Positions 24,528 through 37,700 of a DNA stretch of 64,000 nt are shown here, in pieces. Position numbers and translations under genes: made by a program. The notes beneath the pieces are model-generated. The model saw nothing but the letters and a program-made list of their open reading frames with translations. It had not been told where the DNA came from and made no database searches. Positions within the stretch are counted from its first letter, which is position 1. The number at the start of each line of letters is the position of its first letter. The stretch spans positions 38,341,638 to 38,405,637 of the forward strand of contig OZ025263.1 in the NCBI GenBank assembly GCA_964019135.1, in the 5' to 3' direction. This DNA comes from Arenicola marina. Its lineage: Eukaryota > Annelida > Polychaeta > Arenicolidae.

Positions 24528-25026
24528 AACACCCGCTCTTACTTGTATGAGTTTGAGCGGCGGTACCAGCTTACTCTGTTGTCGCCTAAATGTATTTTCA
24601 CACTCATTCGCCAGGGCGGCGCTGCGCAAATCAATAGGAAAAATGCGGCGCGCATTTCTACAAATTGGTTCTGGGACCCAGCCTAAGCCTAATAACACAT
24701 GAAATGAGGTGATAAAAAGAAAGAGTTCTGTCACAATTATAACTTTTTCGAAGGGTACAAGATGTTTTTTGCTGTATTAATTACCAAAGCTCGTTATTTT
24801 TATGTTTTATTCTTGAAAATTATATCATTGCAATACATTACAGCTGATTTGACCGTTTTATAAGAATCTTGAAATTTGTCCCCGGCCGACAGCAGCGGTA
24901 AAAGCTAGCTTGCGAAGCGCCACTGCGCGGGGAACTTGCGAGCAAAGTTGGGGCCGCGGAACCAGGCTAGAGTAGGACCAGCAGGTAAGCTGGTACCGCC
25001 GCTCAAACTCATACAAGTAAGAGCGA
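24528..25026. mobile_element. Inverted-repeat element with 40-bp termini
   Basis: CGCTCTTACTTGTATGAGTT then TGAGCGGCGGTACCAGCTTAC (from about 24533) is repeated in reverse complement at 24985-25024, a near-perfect pair of about 40 bp enclosing about 450 bp. There is no coding capacity. It looks like a non-autonomous DNA transposon. Confidence 0.75.
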
Positions 25027-25063
25027 GCGAAGTTGGGACCGCGGAACCAGGGTTGAGTTACGG

Positions 25064-25315
25064 AGCACGATCAACCGCGATCGACCGCCTCAGCGACAGT
25101 AGTCCCGCATCATAATATTCAACTCTGGACGGCGATTCTTTTGAAATACGCGGGGCTAACCCGTAAATATCGATGCATACTAATTATCCTTTATTTATCA
25201 ATATTTTACACTATTTAGAGTGGGCTGTTATTTCCAAATTAGGGTTAATTATTTAGTGGATATGACTGCAACGAATAGTTCGCGGCGGTCGATCGTGCTC
25301 CGCAACTCAACCCAG
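25064..25315. mobile_element. MITE-like element, copy 2 (inverted relative to copy 1)
   Basis: Termini GGGTTGAGTTACGGAGCACG and CGTGCTCCGCAACTCAACCC are near-perfect inverted repeats. The interior (GGCTAACCCGTAAATATCGATG, TTTATTTATCAATATTTTACAC) aligns to the reverse complement of 21975-22262. It ends about 250 bp before the dehydrogenase start codon. Confidence 0.8.
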
Positions 25316-25369
25316 GCTAGACCAGCAGGCAGCGGAGGTGCTGCCATCTGCCTGCGCAGATTGTTCACT

Positions 25370-25565
25370 CATTCTTAAATCATGTGACCGCCAGCTTTCA
25401 GCTAAAACAACTTTGCCCCGAAAAGCTGACCGTTGCATGTAACTTTATTAAGCGTTACAAAGGTACACTGATCTGGGTGATCAGTCACAAATCGGAAGCA
25501 ACCATTTAATTCAAAGTAACGATTGTTGACAGTGTTGTGTCCTCTTAACTGAAGACTGAAGAAGC
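25370..25565 (+). promoter_or_regulatory. Probable promoter / 5' UTR of the acyl-CoA dehydrogenase gene
   Basis: This is the unique sequence between the MITE and the start codon. It contains ATCATGTGACC, an E-box of USF/TFE type (25380-25390), and a perfect 7-bp-arm inverted repeat ACTGATC-TGGGT-GATCAGT (25467-25485). No TATA box is evident. The exact start of transcription cannot be placed. Confidence 0.45.
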
Positions 25566-25769
25566 ATGTCGATAGTGACAGCTGTGACCAATGTGGGCCT
25601 GGCGGCGCGCCGAGCTGGGGTTCGACTCTTCTCGATCTACGGCTCCGTTTCAGGCACAGATCCCTCAGGGCCGTTGTATCAAAAAGCGTCTACGCCAGGA
25701 TATACTGAACCCAACACAGCCTGCCTCTTTAATGAGGATCATAAGCGGCTTAGAGCCTCATTACACAAG
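25566..25769 (+). CDS. Dehydrogenase exon 1 (leader and N-terminus)
   Basis: Codons 1-68. MSIVTAVTNVGLAARRAGVR is followed by LFSIYGS, an amphipathic, acid-free leader. Residues 53-68 (CLFNEDHKRLRASLHK) are the usual start of the ACAD N-terminal helical domain (f-E-eh..lR.s..k). The start is chosen because it gives this leader and the sequence upstream looks like UTR. The donor is AAG|GTAATG, phase 0. Confidence 0.88.
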
Positions 25770-28700
25770 GTAATGTGTACCTCTTCTCTTGATCACTTAC
25801 CTTAAAAGGCCTACCTCCACATTGCGGAATGCAATGTAGTAGGGTTTTTAAGGTAACTTTATCACCTGTTACCAGGCCTGTCTCTAACTTATCACAGGGT
25901 GCCATTAGAGCCAGGCAGCATTTGCTGTCTGTACAGTGTTGTAGCGCATATTGACATGACTGACGATGATCAAATAAATTTGGCCAGAAAAAGTTTTGAC
26001 ATTGCAAGTTAAGATGATAAATCTTAAGATAATATATCTAAGTACTTTCTTTCCGGATCAGTAAATTGCATTTATATAAGGATTTTGGAATGAAGCATAT
26101 TTTGTCACATCGTTAAAAACTGTGCGCCTTATATGTGATAATATGCGCTGCAACCGTACACAGACAGTAAATGCAGCCTGGCTTTGATGGCACACATGTA
26201 GTATTTCTGGTCCCAGGCCCGAATGGATCCCGAAAGTTCTACCCCCGCCTCTGGCAGGATTCGAACCATCAACTTCCGCATAGCGAGCAAGCACCTTACA
26301 CATTAGGCCAAAGGGAACTTCCCATTTGGCCCGAGGGGCTTGGTGTCTTTCATCCACCGGGCCTGGGCCGAGATATCACACTCCACCCTTTCCCCAATCG
26401 ACTGCGACCTCGCAGTGACCGCCACCACCATGCACCAGCCGTCAAACCGGACGCTGGCCATATCCTGTGGCTCCTAGTGGGTCCGACAACCCAGGTTCGT
26501 CTCCATCAGCACCAAATGTAGTATTTCTGGTCCCAGGCCCGAATGGACCCCGAAAGTTCTACCCCCGCCCCTGGCGGGATTCGAACCATCAACTTCCGCA
26601 TAGCAAGCGAGCACCTTACGCATTAGGCCAAAGGGAACTTCCCATTTGGCCCGAGGGGCTTGGTGGCTTTCATCCACCGGGCCTGGGCCAAGGTATCACA
26701 CACATGCTGTTCAGAAGCAGGCCTGGCAAGATCAACTGTAGCCTGAAAGTAAGATATTACTGAATACTGTCGTAATTAGCCAGTTGGTAATGGACTACAA
26801 GTAACTTATCATCCATTACCATGGCTACTGTCTGATGACAGTAATGTCTTATTTTTAAGCTAGATTACCTGTTGACTGGACATCACATATTGAAGTATTT
26901 CACAAACATTCCTTTTAAGCTTGAAAATATTTTTGCTTTAGTAAAAAGAAATTACTCTGTCAGAAATTTAACAGGGATCTATTTCACCAAAATCTCCAAG
27001 TAAATTCTTAAGAAAATTCCTTAAGCATGATTTCTGTGAGATCGCAAGTTTGGCAAATATGTGTTGCTTTATAATAGCAATACACCTTGGAAATATCTCA
27101 TAGACTCTTTTACACAGAGAATTATTCTCTAATTATTTCTCCACAAGATCTGTATCTTTGAGATAAGCAAACGAACAATATAAGTTACCTGGTAATACAA
27201 AATGAGTGGGCCCATTCTTAAAACAGATTAAAATACTGATTCAAATATGTAATCCAGAGCATGTTTCCTAAAACTATTCATCAAACTTAAGTAAAGATAT
27301 ACTCTATATTATAGAATGTAGCTAATAAATCTATAGGCTATAAGGTCTATTCACATGACTGTATGTGCATTTCATATACATGAATACAAGGCTAGACTAT
27401 ACTTATATTTGCCGATTTTATCCGCATGATTTACTCCATCTCAGCAGGCTGGAAGGTGATAAAATGGGCAAGTCTAAGCAGATAAACATGTATGGACATG
27501 ACGAACCCACTGGGTCAGTTGGAATAACATTTTGTATGTGTAACAAAAGCCTATATTTAACCAAATAAAAGCTAAAAGCACACTGCTGACAGACTATAGT
27601 ATGCTCACCCGCCATGATCAGTGTGTGCATCCATGGCTATGACGTAAATAAAGAAATAAAAGATGCAATTTGTTTGCAGTGCACATCATGCACATCACTT
27701 GACTTTGTCAGCAAGAGGTGTGGGTGTCACTACCTATTTGATTGCTTTCAAATTTAGCCTGTCAATTCTTTCTAACAATCCATATAAAATGCATGACTTG
27801 CAAATAAAAAGGGTCAACTGTTGGCAAGAGCTCCCGTACCCTAATATAGCACCTATCCACAGCAATAACTCATTAACGCTATCCAAGATATTTATTACGG
27901 AAGTGAACCCTGCCCCAATGAAAGAAAATAAGCCTATAGTTGTTTTATTTGCCTCACTTTCTCCTCTGTGTAGATTTCTATGGGGTTTCCTCCAGTCCCT
28001 TGCAACTCTCCTGGCTTTCTCCTTGTCGAGTGTTACACTCACAGGGTAAATGGTTCCCCATTTTGTTTCATAATATTTTACTCAGGACACCTCCAACGCT
28101 GTCCTAGGAAATTGCAGACTTTTACTCAGGAAATGTTGAGAACTCAATATGAATTCTTTTGTAAAGTCAGGACTTTACTTAATCTATCTTAGTAATTCTG
28201 ACTAAAGAAACTGTTTGGTTTATACAAACAACATAGGCGCCAACTTAACAGGTTGTCATATTTGGAGCTTGCAATTGATAATTCAATAAGCAGCAGCAGT
28301 TCTCACTGTCATTTAAAATTGTGAGTGATTTCTTCTAGATATATAGTGACAAAAAATTTATGTCTGGGGTACTCCAATCCCGATTGCAAGGTAAGGTAAG
28401 GTCTTTTTGAAAACAATTCCTTTTAATCAACCAGGACTAGTTCAATTGTTAGGTCCATCATTTCACAAAAGCAGATTTATCTCCCAGCTCACCCCTAGGA
28501 GCCCGTGGCCTGGTACAGTCACTATATGTCAGGGCTTAAGCCAGTGATGAAATGTTGCATCAAACTAAATTAAGTACCGTAATTTTTGGGGTATAAGTTG
28601 CACTGGTGTATAAGTCGCACCCACTGATTTTGAGAAATATTTAGACTTAATTTTGAGCCATATATATGTCCCACCGGTGTATAATTAAATCAGCCTCGAC

Positions 28701-31700
28701 GAAACAATGACTTATTCATAAGAAATTATGGTACATGTTTCATGTTGCAGATAATTAGGCTATGTCTCCTCTCAGTGTCAAATTCCTATTTTATTCCTAT
28801 TTTTCTGGATCGAGTGCTCCTATATATTCCTATTTTCTTTAAAATTCCTATTGTTTCCTATTTTCTCAGGTTCATGCAGTAATTATTTTCACTTTTGTTT
28901 CAAATTATATCTCTGGAGTTATCAAGCAACTTATAACTTCTTTTACAAGGAAGGATAATACATTACATGGAAAACTGGTGCTAATAATTACCGTGGTATA
29001 TCAGAATTCCCCCTTCCACATGTTGTCATAGAGATGATGCACATATTGTTACTCGCAGAATTTGAAAACTTCTGTCCGTATGTTGCTATGTATGGTTTGT
29101 AAATTTGGTGACATATACGGATGTCATATTTCACCGATAGATGTGTGCTATTAAGAGATCAAGTTCGTAGATGGCTTATGTAGGTCAAAGGTCAAGGTCA
29201 CAGCGATTTTGAAAAATAAAGCGTAACACGCACCTGTCTCCGTTAATGTTGTGGTTAGAGACTTCGAGTAAGTTTTAGAAGGTGGTACTAAATACAACGC
29301 AACTTTCATATAATGTTTACTTTTTGACGCGTCATAACTCATTTTCGAGTAAAATGACGTGTTTGTTTTTTTGAAAAACGCGAAATATGACCTTGAACTA
29401 TTTTTTGTGGTTTGACCCATTTACTTTGAAGATATCGCTCTATGTCTTTAGGTCTTCATAAAAATATGAATGGTCATGAGTTTTATGAAATCTGAGATTT
29501 TGCGGATACGTCACGCTGACGTCACTTCTGGTACATTAAAAAAAAAAATCGGAACAAAATGTCAGAAATTCGCAAGTGCAGTGGCGCCATCTTGTGGCAA
29601 ATGGGTTCTTATGTTTGCCTGTAACATAAAAACAGTATGTTCCTATCTTACTTCCGGTTCCGGAGCTGGCGGAATATTCTCTATGGGACTTGCCATGTTA
29701 AAAACATAAATCCTTTATCATTACTGTCACATTTTGTCGCATAATTCAGAAGTGCCTTCCTCAAGCAGTACCAAAATAATTTACGTATTGTAAGATGGTA
29801 TCCAGCAGAAAGTGTTAATTGCCCGTGAAATTCGACCCGGAAATGACGTCACAGGATTCTAAAACATTATCTTTGTACCTACATCATAGGGGCCGGCGCG
29901 ATAGCTCAGTGGGCTAGAGCGCTCGCATTGAGTGCTCTGCATGGTCACCTGAGAGCCTAACAGCACGTGTGTCGATGGTTCGAGCCCTGCTGTGGCCATG
30001 TCTGTGTGGTCGCAGGATAAAGATCCCACGTCTTTCTTTGTAAAGAGTAGGGGGTTACCCCCGGAGACATGGCTCTACTCTCCCTTCCTTCTCCCATTGA
30101 CGCGATATGACCAAAAGTGGTTAAAGCGTCCTGAATAACCAACCAACCTCCATCATAAAAGCCGAAAAAAATACAGCTTTAGACAGGTAAATGTGCGCTG
30201 TGACACAACCAATCAGTATAAACCTGAAACAGTTTTAAGTTTGGGGGCAGATTGTTATGGAAAATGTTCGTTCAGATAGAGATTCTGACTGTGTTTCTTT
30301 GTATTCAGTCGAAATTTTATGGTTTTAATAAAACAGCGATGGCTGTAGGGGTGTTGGGAGGCCATCAGTTACTAAGGTGTTCTTATTTTTGTATTCAGAT
30401 ACTCCTATGTTCGTCCTATTCTTATGTAGATATTCCTATTTTCGTCCTATTTTTTAGCTCCTCTGTTTCCTATTTCCTAAGTAGCTTTATCAACTTGACA
30501 CCCTGTTGGTGGTAATAAAATCAGTCAAAAATGTGAAAGGGGAGACAAAATGTCATATGTGCTTAAGATGAATATAGGCTGTATGAGATTAGGGTACCAA
30601 ATATTGAATGATGGTCAATATTAATATCTATAGGCTGTTGGTAAAAAAAAATAGGGTATGTAGGGAAAAGGAATATAGGGTAGGCTATAAACACATGAGA
30701 TTGGGGATAAAAAATGGCTGCACAAATGCGGGAGGAGACAAAAAGAGATAGAAATGACTTTGCCCCATCCATTTGAGATAGAACCCCAGTAGTCCAGTCA
30801 TTCTAGCCACTTAAAGACAAAGGCAAAAGTTACACCTTCTACCTCTAGTCACAAGCTGCGTTCACAAAAGCCTAGGTTGGACTTCCAAGAACATTGCTTG
30901 TTTTGTAGTCAACCTGTGACATGCACAGGAAAGGAGAGGGCATATGATGACACAGCAGTGTTTCCAGTTCGAACTAGTGATTTTAAGAACTCGGTTGAAA
31001 CAGTGTGTGTTGAGCGTGGTGATGAGTGGGCTCATCAAGTCCAAAGCGGGATTGAATTTGCATAAGATCTACACACCAAAGATGCCGTTTACCACCAAGT
31101 CTGCAGCAGCAACTTTCGAACAGGGAAGCAGATCCCTCTGCCATACCAACCAACTAGTGAGACCAAGCAAGAGGTCAAAGGTCGTCCAGTAGATAATGAC
31201 CGAGAAGAGGCATTCTTGAAGGTGGCTGCATATCTACAGGAGAATGACAATGATGATGAGCCGGTCACAGTCAGTGACCTTGTCCTGATTATGATGGAGT
31301 ACTGTCAGGATGCGTATAGTGTGAAGTACATGAAGATGAAAATCAAGCAGTATTTTGGCAATGATATCCTCATAACCAACGTCAGTGGAATAGCTGACGT
31401 GGCAACATTCATGACCACGGCATCAACTATACTAAACAAGTTCTATCAAATTCCCAAGCTACATGACGCTGAGGCAGAAAAACTCTGAATAATTGAGACC
31501 GCAGCAAGTCTAATTAGAACTGATATAAAATCTGTACACACTGGGCGAGATACATACCCTGCACCCTGCCTGACGAACTCTCAAGCTTGAAACAAAACCT
31601 TAACTTTGTTCCCATGTCCCTCAGGCGGCTTCTCTGGAAGTTGTTCAGTGAGAAGAAGGCAAACCTGAAAATTGCCTCAGTGGGACAAGCAATCATGCAA

Positions 31701-34700
31701 GCTGCCAGACCGAGGGTTTTCATAGCATCCCTGCAGATCGGCCTGGCAGTCCAGATGCATCACCACTTTGCATCAAAGTTTCCAATTGAGTCCCTGACCA
31801 GCTATGGCTTTTGTGCATCTTACACAGAGGTTAAGAGGTTTGACATGTGTGCTGCAGCATCACAAGACATCGACATCCCTAGCATCATCCCAGGACACTT
31901 CGTCCAGTACGTGTCTGACAACGTTGATCACAATATCAGGACGCTGGAAACTACTGGAGGCCTGACTCGCGGTCGTGGAATGGATGAGTTCCAGTGCACA
32001 CAGTGGCTGTTCTCCATGCCAACCTGTTCCAGCATCATCCCAAGACACTTCGTCCAGTACGTGGCTGACAACGTTGATCACAATATCAGGACGCTGGACG
32101 GGTTCAATACCTTTCACGGCATGGGACTGATTGCTGCCGTAACACCTGGAACAAAGCAGCAGGAGCCAGCATCCAGGCAGGCTAAAACTTCAAAAGACAT
32201 AGTGGTGAAGGGAAAGATCAACATCCACTTCTATAAGTCAGACAACAATGCCATGTTGCGCCTTGCCTACGAGAAGCATGCTTCAATTGACTGCCCTGAC
32301 CAAACCGAAAAACTGGACCTTCTCTGGAAAGTAGCTTGGCCACTGCGCTCACCGAAGCCTGGGTGGTCAGGTATGATGCAGGCCGTCTGTCAAGGGAGAC
32401 ACACAGGAAAATCATCAATCACTTACATACCAATGATACACATGAATTCAAGCGACTTGAGCTGCGTATATTCAACCCTAAACTTTGTGTGTGCGGAAGC
32501 CAGGCGCCAGGATGTGACACCAGCCATCACTTTTGTCCAGCCCCTGTGGTTGAAAGCCCAGATCATCGTCGCCAGTGAACCACAAGAGAGCGACCTGCAG
32601 TCGGTGGTGTGACGTCTCGGTGCCTTCTATGCCGAAATGAGGTTTCTTGGCTGCATCGGCCACCTGATGACTAGATCCGGCCTCCAAGAGCTTCTAGAGG
32701 TCGTGTATGCTCACAAAACAGTGGTCCACGTGTTAACTGAAAAAGCCATAACAAGAGCAGTGAGAGGCCGCCTACTTGTGGATTCTACGCTGAATGCAAT
32801 GATTACATCAAAGGCCTTCAACGCACCATCAGCAGAGACTGGCATCGCACCTCATGCTGGGCAGGTACCAGATAGAACGGATCATCAGGAAATGCAGACT
32901 GAGGTATCTTCCTTGACCTTCCTGCAGTCATCTGGATCTGGGGAGATGAAAGTAGACCCCTTCGAAGGTTCTGGCTCCAGCGTAATGGATGAGGCTCTCC
33001 GGGTGTATGACAGACTCGCGGCTGGTGAACTCTCTGTACATGAGGTGTGTGCTTTAAATTGTCTTGGTGCAATCCAAGAGAAACTGGAGGGACGAATAGC
33101 AGAAATAACTACAATCCGGACCAGCAACCTTTGGCTACAGCACATGGATATGGTCAGTATTCTCCGTCTCTTCATCAAAGCCCAAAGAACAGGCAGCTGG
33201 AATCTTCATCTGAAGTCCCTCCAGGACATCCCGCCATATTTTGCTGCATCAGGGCACAGCCTGTAAACCAAGTCAGCCTACATCTACATACAGCAGATGC
33301 TTCGGCTGCCAGAGGAAGATGTGTTCATTCCTTATGGCAGGACTGGGCTCGTCTATCATCAGACATGGTTATAGAACAGACCCTCATGAGAACTACCAAA
33401 ACTACTGGAGGCCTGACTCGCGGTCGTGGAATGGATGAGTTCCAGTGCACACAGTGGCTGTTCTCCATGCCAACCTGTTCCAGCATCAATGGGGCCATGC
33501 AGACATTCGCTGATATGGTCTACGGGACCAGTGACCAACACAAGGATGTTTCTCCAGCCAGACAGACAAGAGATGACAAAGATATGAGGAGCCTGCTGAA
33601 CTACCTTCAAAACCGAAACCCCTTTGAACGGGATGCCTCACTGCAGAACATTGCAACAGCGCTGACAGCGCTGTAAATGCTGATAAGGCCAAGGATGTGG
33701 GCTGCAAGATCCTTCAGTCAATGGAAGGAAACAACGTCCACGAATACACATTCAAGACAAAAGGGAAGTTGGTCACAATGAACAGCAAATCATGTGCGAG
33801 TGTAGAGGGAGAGTTCATCAATGTCGATCCACAACTACTCTTCCAGCGCTTGCTCACAGCTGCACGCGATGCCACCGAGAACATAGCAGACATCTTCAAG
33901 TATGAGGTCTGCAACAGACCATCGGTTGTGTTTGATTTCTCTGGGTTACTTCCGGAAGCAAACAAACCAGCACTGGCTGATGCTATCTGGTCTGTATGCA
34001 GAGGGGTTGAAATGCCTACCCCACCCCCATCTCCAGCAGAAATGCAGTATGTGTTGGATGGTGGATCACTACTTGGTGGATTTACCTTTGAATCTGTCTG
34101 CAAGATGTACGTTGAGTATGTCTGTGGGATATTTCGCCAGCCTAATATTGTGTTTGATGGATATGAGGCAGGCCCGTCGACCAAAGATACCACTCACCTT
34201 CGACGCTGTAGAAGCTAAAGTTAATTTTGACGGTAGCATGCTTATCATGTCCACGAAAGAGCATTTGCTGGCTAACAAAACAAACAAACAGAGGTTTGTT
34301 GCCTTACTGTCTCAGAAGCTGCGTACAGCGGGATGCAAAACTGTCCATGCAGAAGGTGGCGCCGATACTCTAATTGTTCAGACAGCCGTGGCATGTGCGA
34401 CCGAAGGTCCAACCACTTTGATTGAAGAAGACACCGACCTGCTGGTTCTGCTATGCTTACATACAGATCTCGGGTCATTTCCTTTGTACCTGGAGTCTGA
34501 CAAGAAGCTGCCCACCAAGAAGCTGAGGATATGGGACATCCATTGGCTACAAAGGTCACTGGGCGAGGCGATATGCCTCTTGCTGCCATTTGTACATGCT
34601 GTTGCTGGATGTGACACTACATCTCGCCTGTTTTTGCATTGGAAAAGGAGTTCCTTTTTGAAAGCTGAAAGGTGACTAGCACTTCAGGAAACAAGCCCAA

Positions 34701-37700
34701 ATGTTATCCGGAATGGCAACGAAAGAGAGCATACTCCAGGCTGGCGAGGAAGCTCTCGCATGTTTGTATGGTGGTAAACACAATGAGAGCTTGGACACAC
34801 ATCGTTACCGAAAATTCTGTGAGTGAGAAGGTGGCCACAAGCAGCTCGCAAATGCAAGTGCACACTCTCCCACCCGCATCAGCAGCTGCCCGCCATCACA
34901 GTGCTAGAGAGTACTACCAAGTACAGGAGTGGATGGGCCAGCATGACAGCTTGGATCCAAAAGAGTAGGGATGGGTTCGTCGAGAAGATCGGCTGGAGCC
35001 TCAAACAACAGACTTGCCAGCCGCTCCCGACGCCCTTCTGAGGGTAATACGGTGCAACTGCAAAAACGACTGCACTTCAAGAAGGTGCACATGCAGAAAG
35101 CTGGGACTGGAGTGTTCTTTGGCGTGCGGAGAGTGCAGGGGAGAAAGCTGCACCAACGCCCCTGCACCCGCGGATGATAACGCAGACTATTAACCTAGAT
35201 ACCAGAGGGATGGTAACTGTATTCCACAGTACTATAAATGGATTAATATGGTTAGTACGATGCCATAATGAGAACATGACCTATTAAATTTGATAATTAT
35301 AGTTTCATACAAGTTCTACGCACATGCCAATTGGCAAAATAATTGACGCCGAGACAACTATGTTAGGAGTTTATTCTTAGACGAGCTCGAGTAATTGGGC
35401 TAGGTTAGAGAATGCGAACAGAGCCATACATGCACTGAAACTCACAGTATGCATACAACAGACGCTCATGAAATTGCTGGCAAGAAATTGAAAATATGCC
35501 AAATTCTCAAATAAAAATTTAAAAATGTTCCTCCACCTAGATTTCTTCAGATTTTATTTCTGTTGTACTAGATCATGGGTAGATAGTAGCCCCACAAAAA
35601 GAAATTATGGTGCAATTTGTTCTTGGTCCATGCACAGAATCACTAGACGACAGGGTTTGTTAACTACAGGTTAACTGTTGCCTGTAATTTCATTTAACCC
35701 TATATATGCAAATAGTTGTTGTTGGTATAGTTAGTTGAATGAAACCCTTCAGGGAGAGACATAACCGACTGCCCAGGACAGTTGAATTGCATGGTCGGAC
35801 GGCAAACAGCCTGCAGGCACTGATCAATGTGAACAATAACTGCACGGTAGCTTTCGTTTTTTGGCCCCGACAATGTAACATCGGAGAACTGTGCGCTCAG
35901 TCATTGGCGCTCACGTTTCGGAACATAAGGTTGCGGTTTCACAAATTTCACTAGCCTATGCAACATTATAATCATTAACGGTAACCCACAGCAGATTGAT
36001 CCCTAAGATTCATCACATTTGAATCGTCGAAATCCTGAAAAATGACACTGTCAATAAATAGTTTATTAGTTGTATCAACGTCGTTGTTTCTCCATTTGTT
36101 AGGACAGGCAGATTTCCAGAGGGGCAAGTGACCACGTGCCTGTTACAGTTGACAAAGTTAAGGTCCATCTCTTGGGGATGGTATTTGTTACTAAACCACT
36201 TTCAAATATACATTTCCCAGTGGTTGCTAAAGCCATTTATCAGATGCAATTATTTTACAAAGTCTCTTATGCCATATATATTAATATCTAAAGTTTCCAA
36301 AATAAATTCAAGCAGCGGACGATAGTAGAGTAGAGATATGTGTCACAAGACGACCCATTTTGAGTGCGCCTCGCTCGCTTCGACTGCCCGTGCTGTTTGA
36401 ATACGTGCGGCAGGGAAGCTCTAACTCAGATGTTTATTTCGGTTAAGATAAGCTACCCATAATAGCAAGGTAAAAGAACTCTGTATTTGTGATTATTTTA
36501 TGAATATATACCCAATTATACACCTTCTGGTGAATTTTTAGGATACTTTACCGTCCCGTTAAAAAAATATTCTCCTTTTCCCAAGTATATCCCCATTTCA
36601 CAAAATGGCCAAAACTTGACACCTACTGCTGTAATTTTGCTACAATTCATCTCAATATATATTAAGTCATTATCATCAGTAATAGCTTTTTGGAAAGCTT
36701 AGACCTAGTGCAATACATGGATGATATTCAAAAAAGTAGATAGTAGCCACAAAAATGAACAGAATGGTAATCATAAAGTGCAATTATGCAAAATCAGCAC
36801 AGTTTTTGCCAAAATTCGAATTCTCTACCTTCACAAAGTTGACTATAAACTCATCAAAAACGAAAATCTTGACACCAAATCACTTTTAAAAACTTATAGA
36901 AACATTGCTCTTGTAATAAAAATAAAGAAAAATATAGGTAGCCGTGCAAATGTCCCGAGAAACACTTCCTGAAGCTTGAAAATGTTATTTCACAAATATT
37001 TTTTGGCGCAGCTTATGTCACACCTATTATCAGTTATTTACGACTTGTGTTCACATTTGAATAAATCTGGTTACATATAATGGTCGCCGATGTTTGCCGA
37101 TGTTTAAGGAGGTCTTCTAAATCGCCGAAGCTTATTATACGATGCTCTATTCATTTTACCTATGTCACCACTTGTGTTTTGTTCGTGCTTGGTTTCATTA
37201 AGACTGCGTAAAATCTCAGGGCTACAGCCCGCCGATGTTTGCCGAGGTCTGCTCAAAATCGCCGAGGTTTATTATGTGTAGCTTACCTCACATTAACTCA
37301 TGATGAATATTTGCCACACGTAGATGTAGATATAGGCCTACCTGGATCTATGACATTAGAGGTGTGTTCTTGTTGGTTAGAGCAACATTCGTGACACTGA
37401 CACAAAACAAACAGCTGCAGTGGCCAGTGCCACTGCCAGTGTGTTGCTAATGCTAGCCCAGTAAACTTGACCCTTCTGACAACAAGCTTATAGGCATCCG
37501 TTAGGGCCCGTTAGGGTTGAGGTCGCGAGGGCTATGCATCAGGGCTACTTGCACCCCCGTTAGGGCCCGTTAGGGTTGAGGTCGTGAGGGCTGTGCATCA
37601 GGGCTAGTGTGTTGCCAACCTACTGGCTACCTTTCTTCCCAAAAATGAAAAGGGTGGGCTAGGCTACAGTAGTGGACGGGCCGTCGCGGGGATGGATGTC

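Noticed and set aside
27734-28042. A 102-codon - strand ORF in intron 1
   Set aside because: No recognisable domain; likely chance or repeat-derived.
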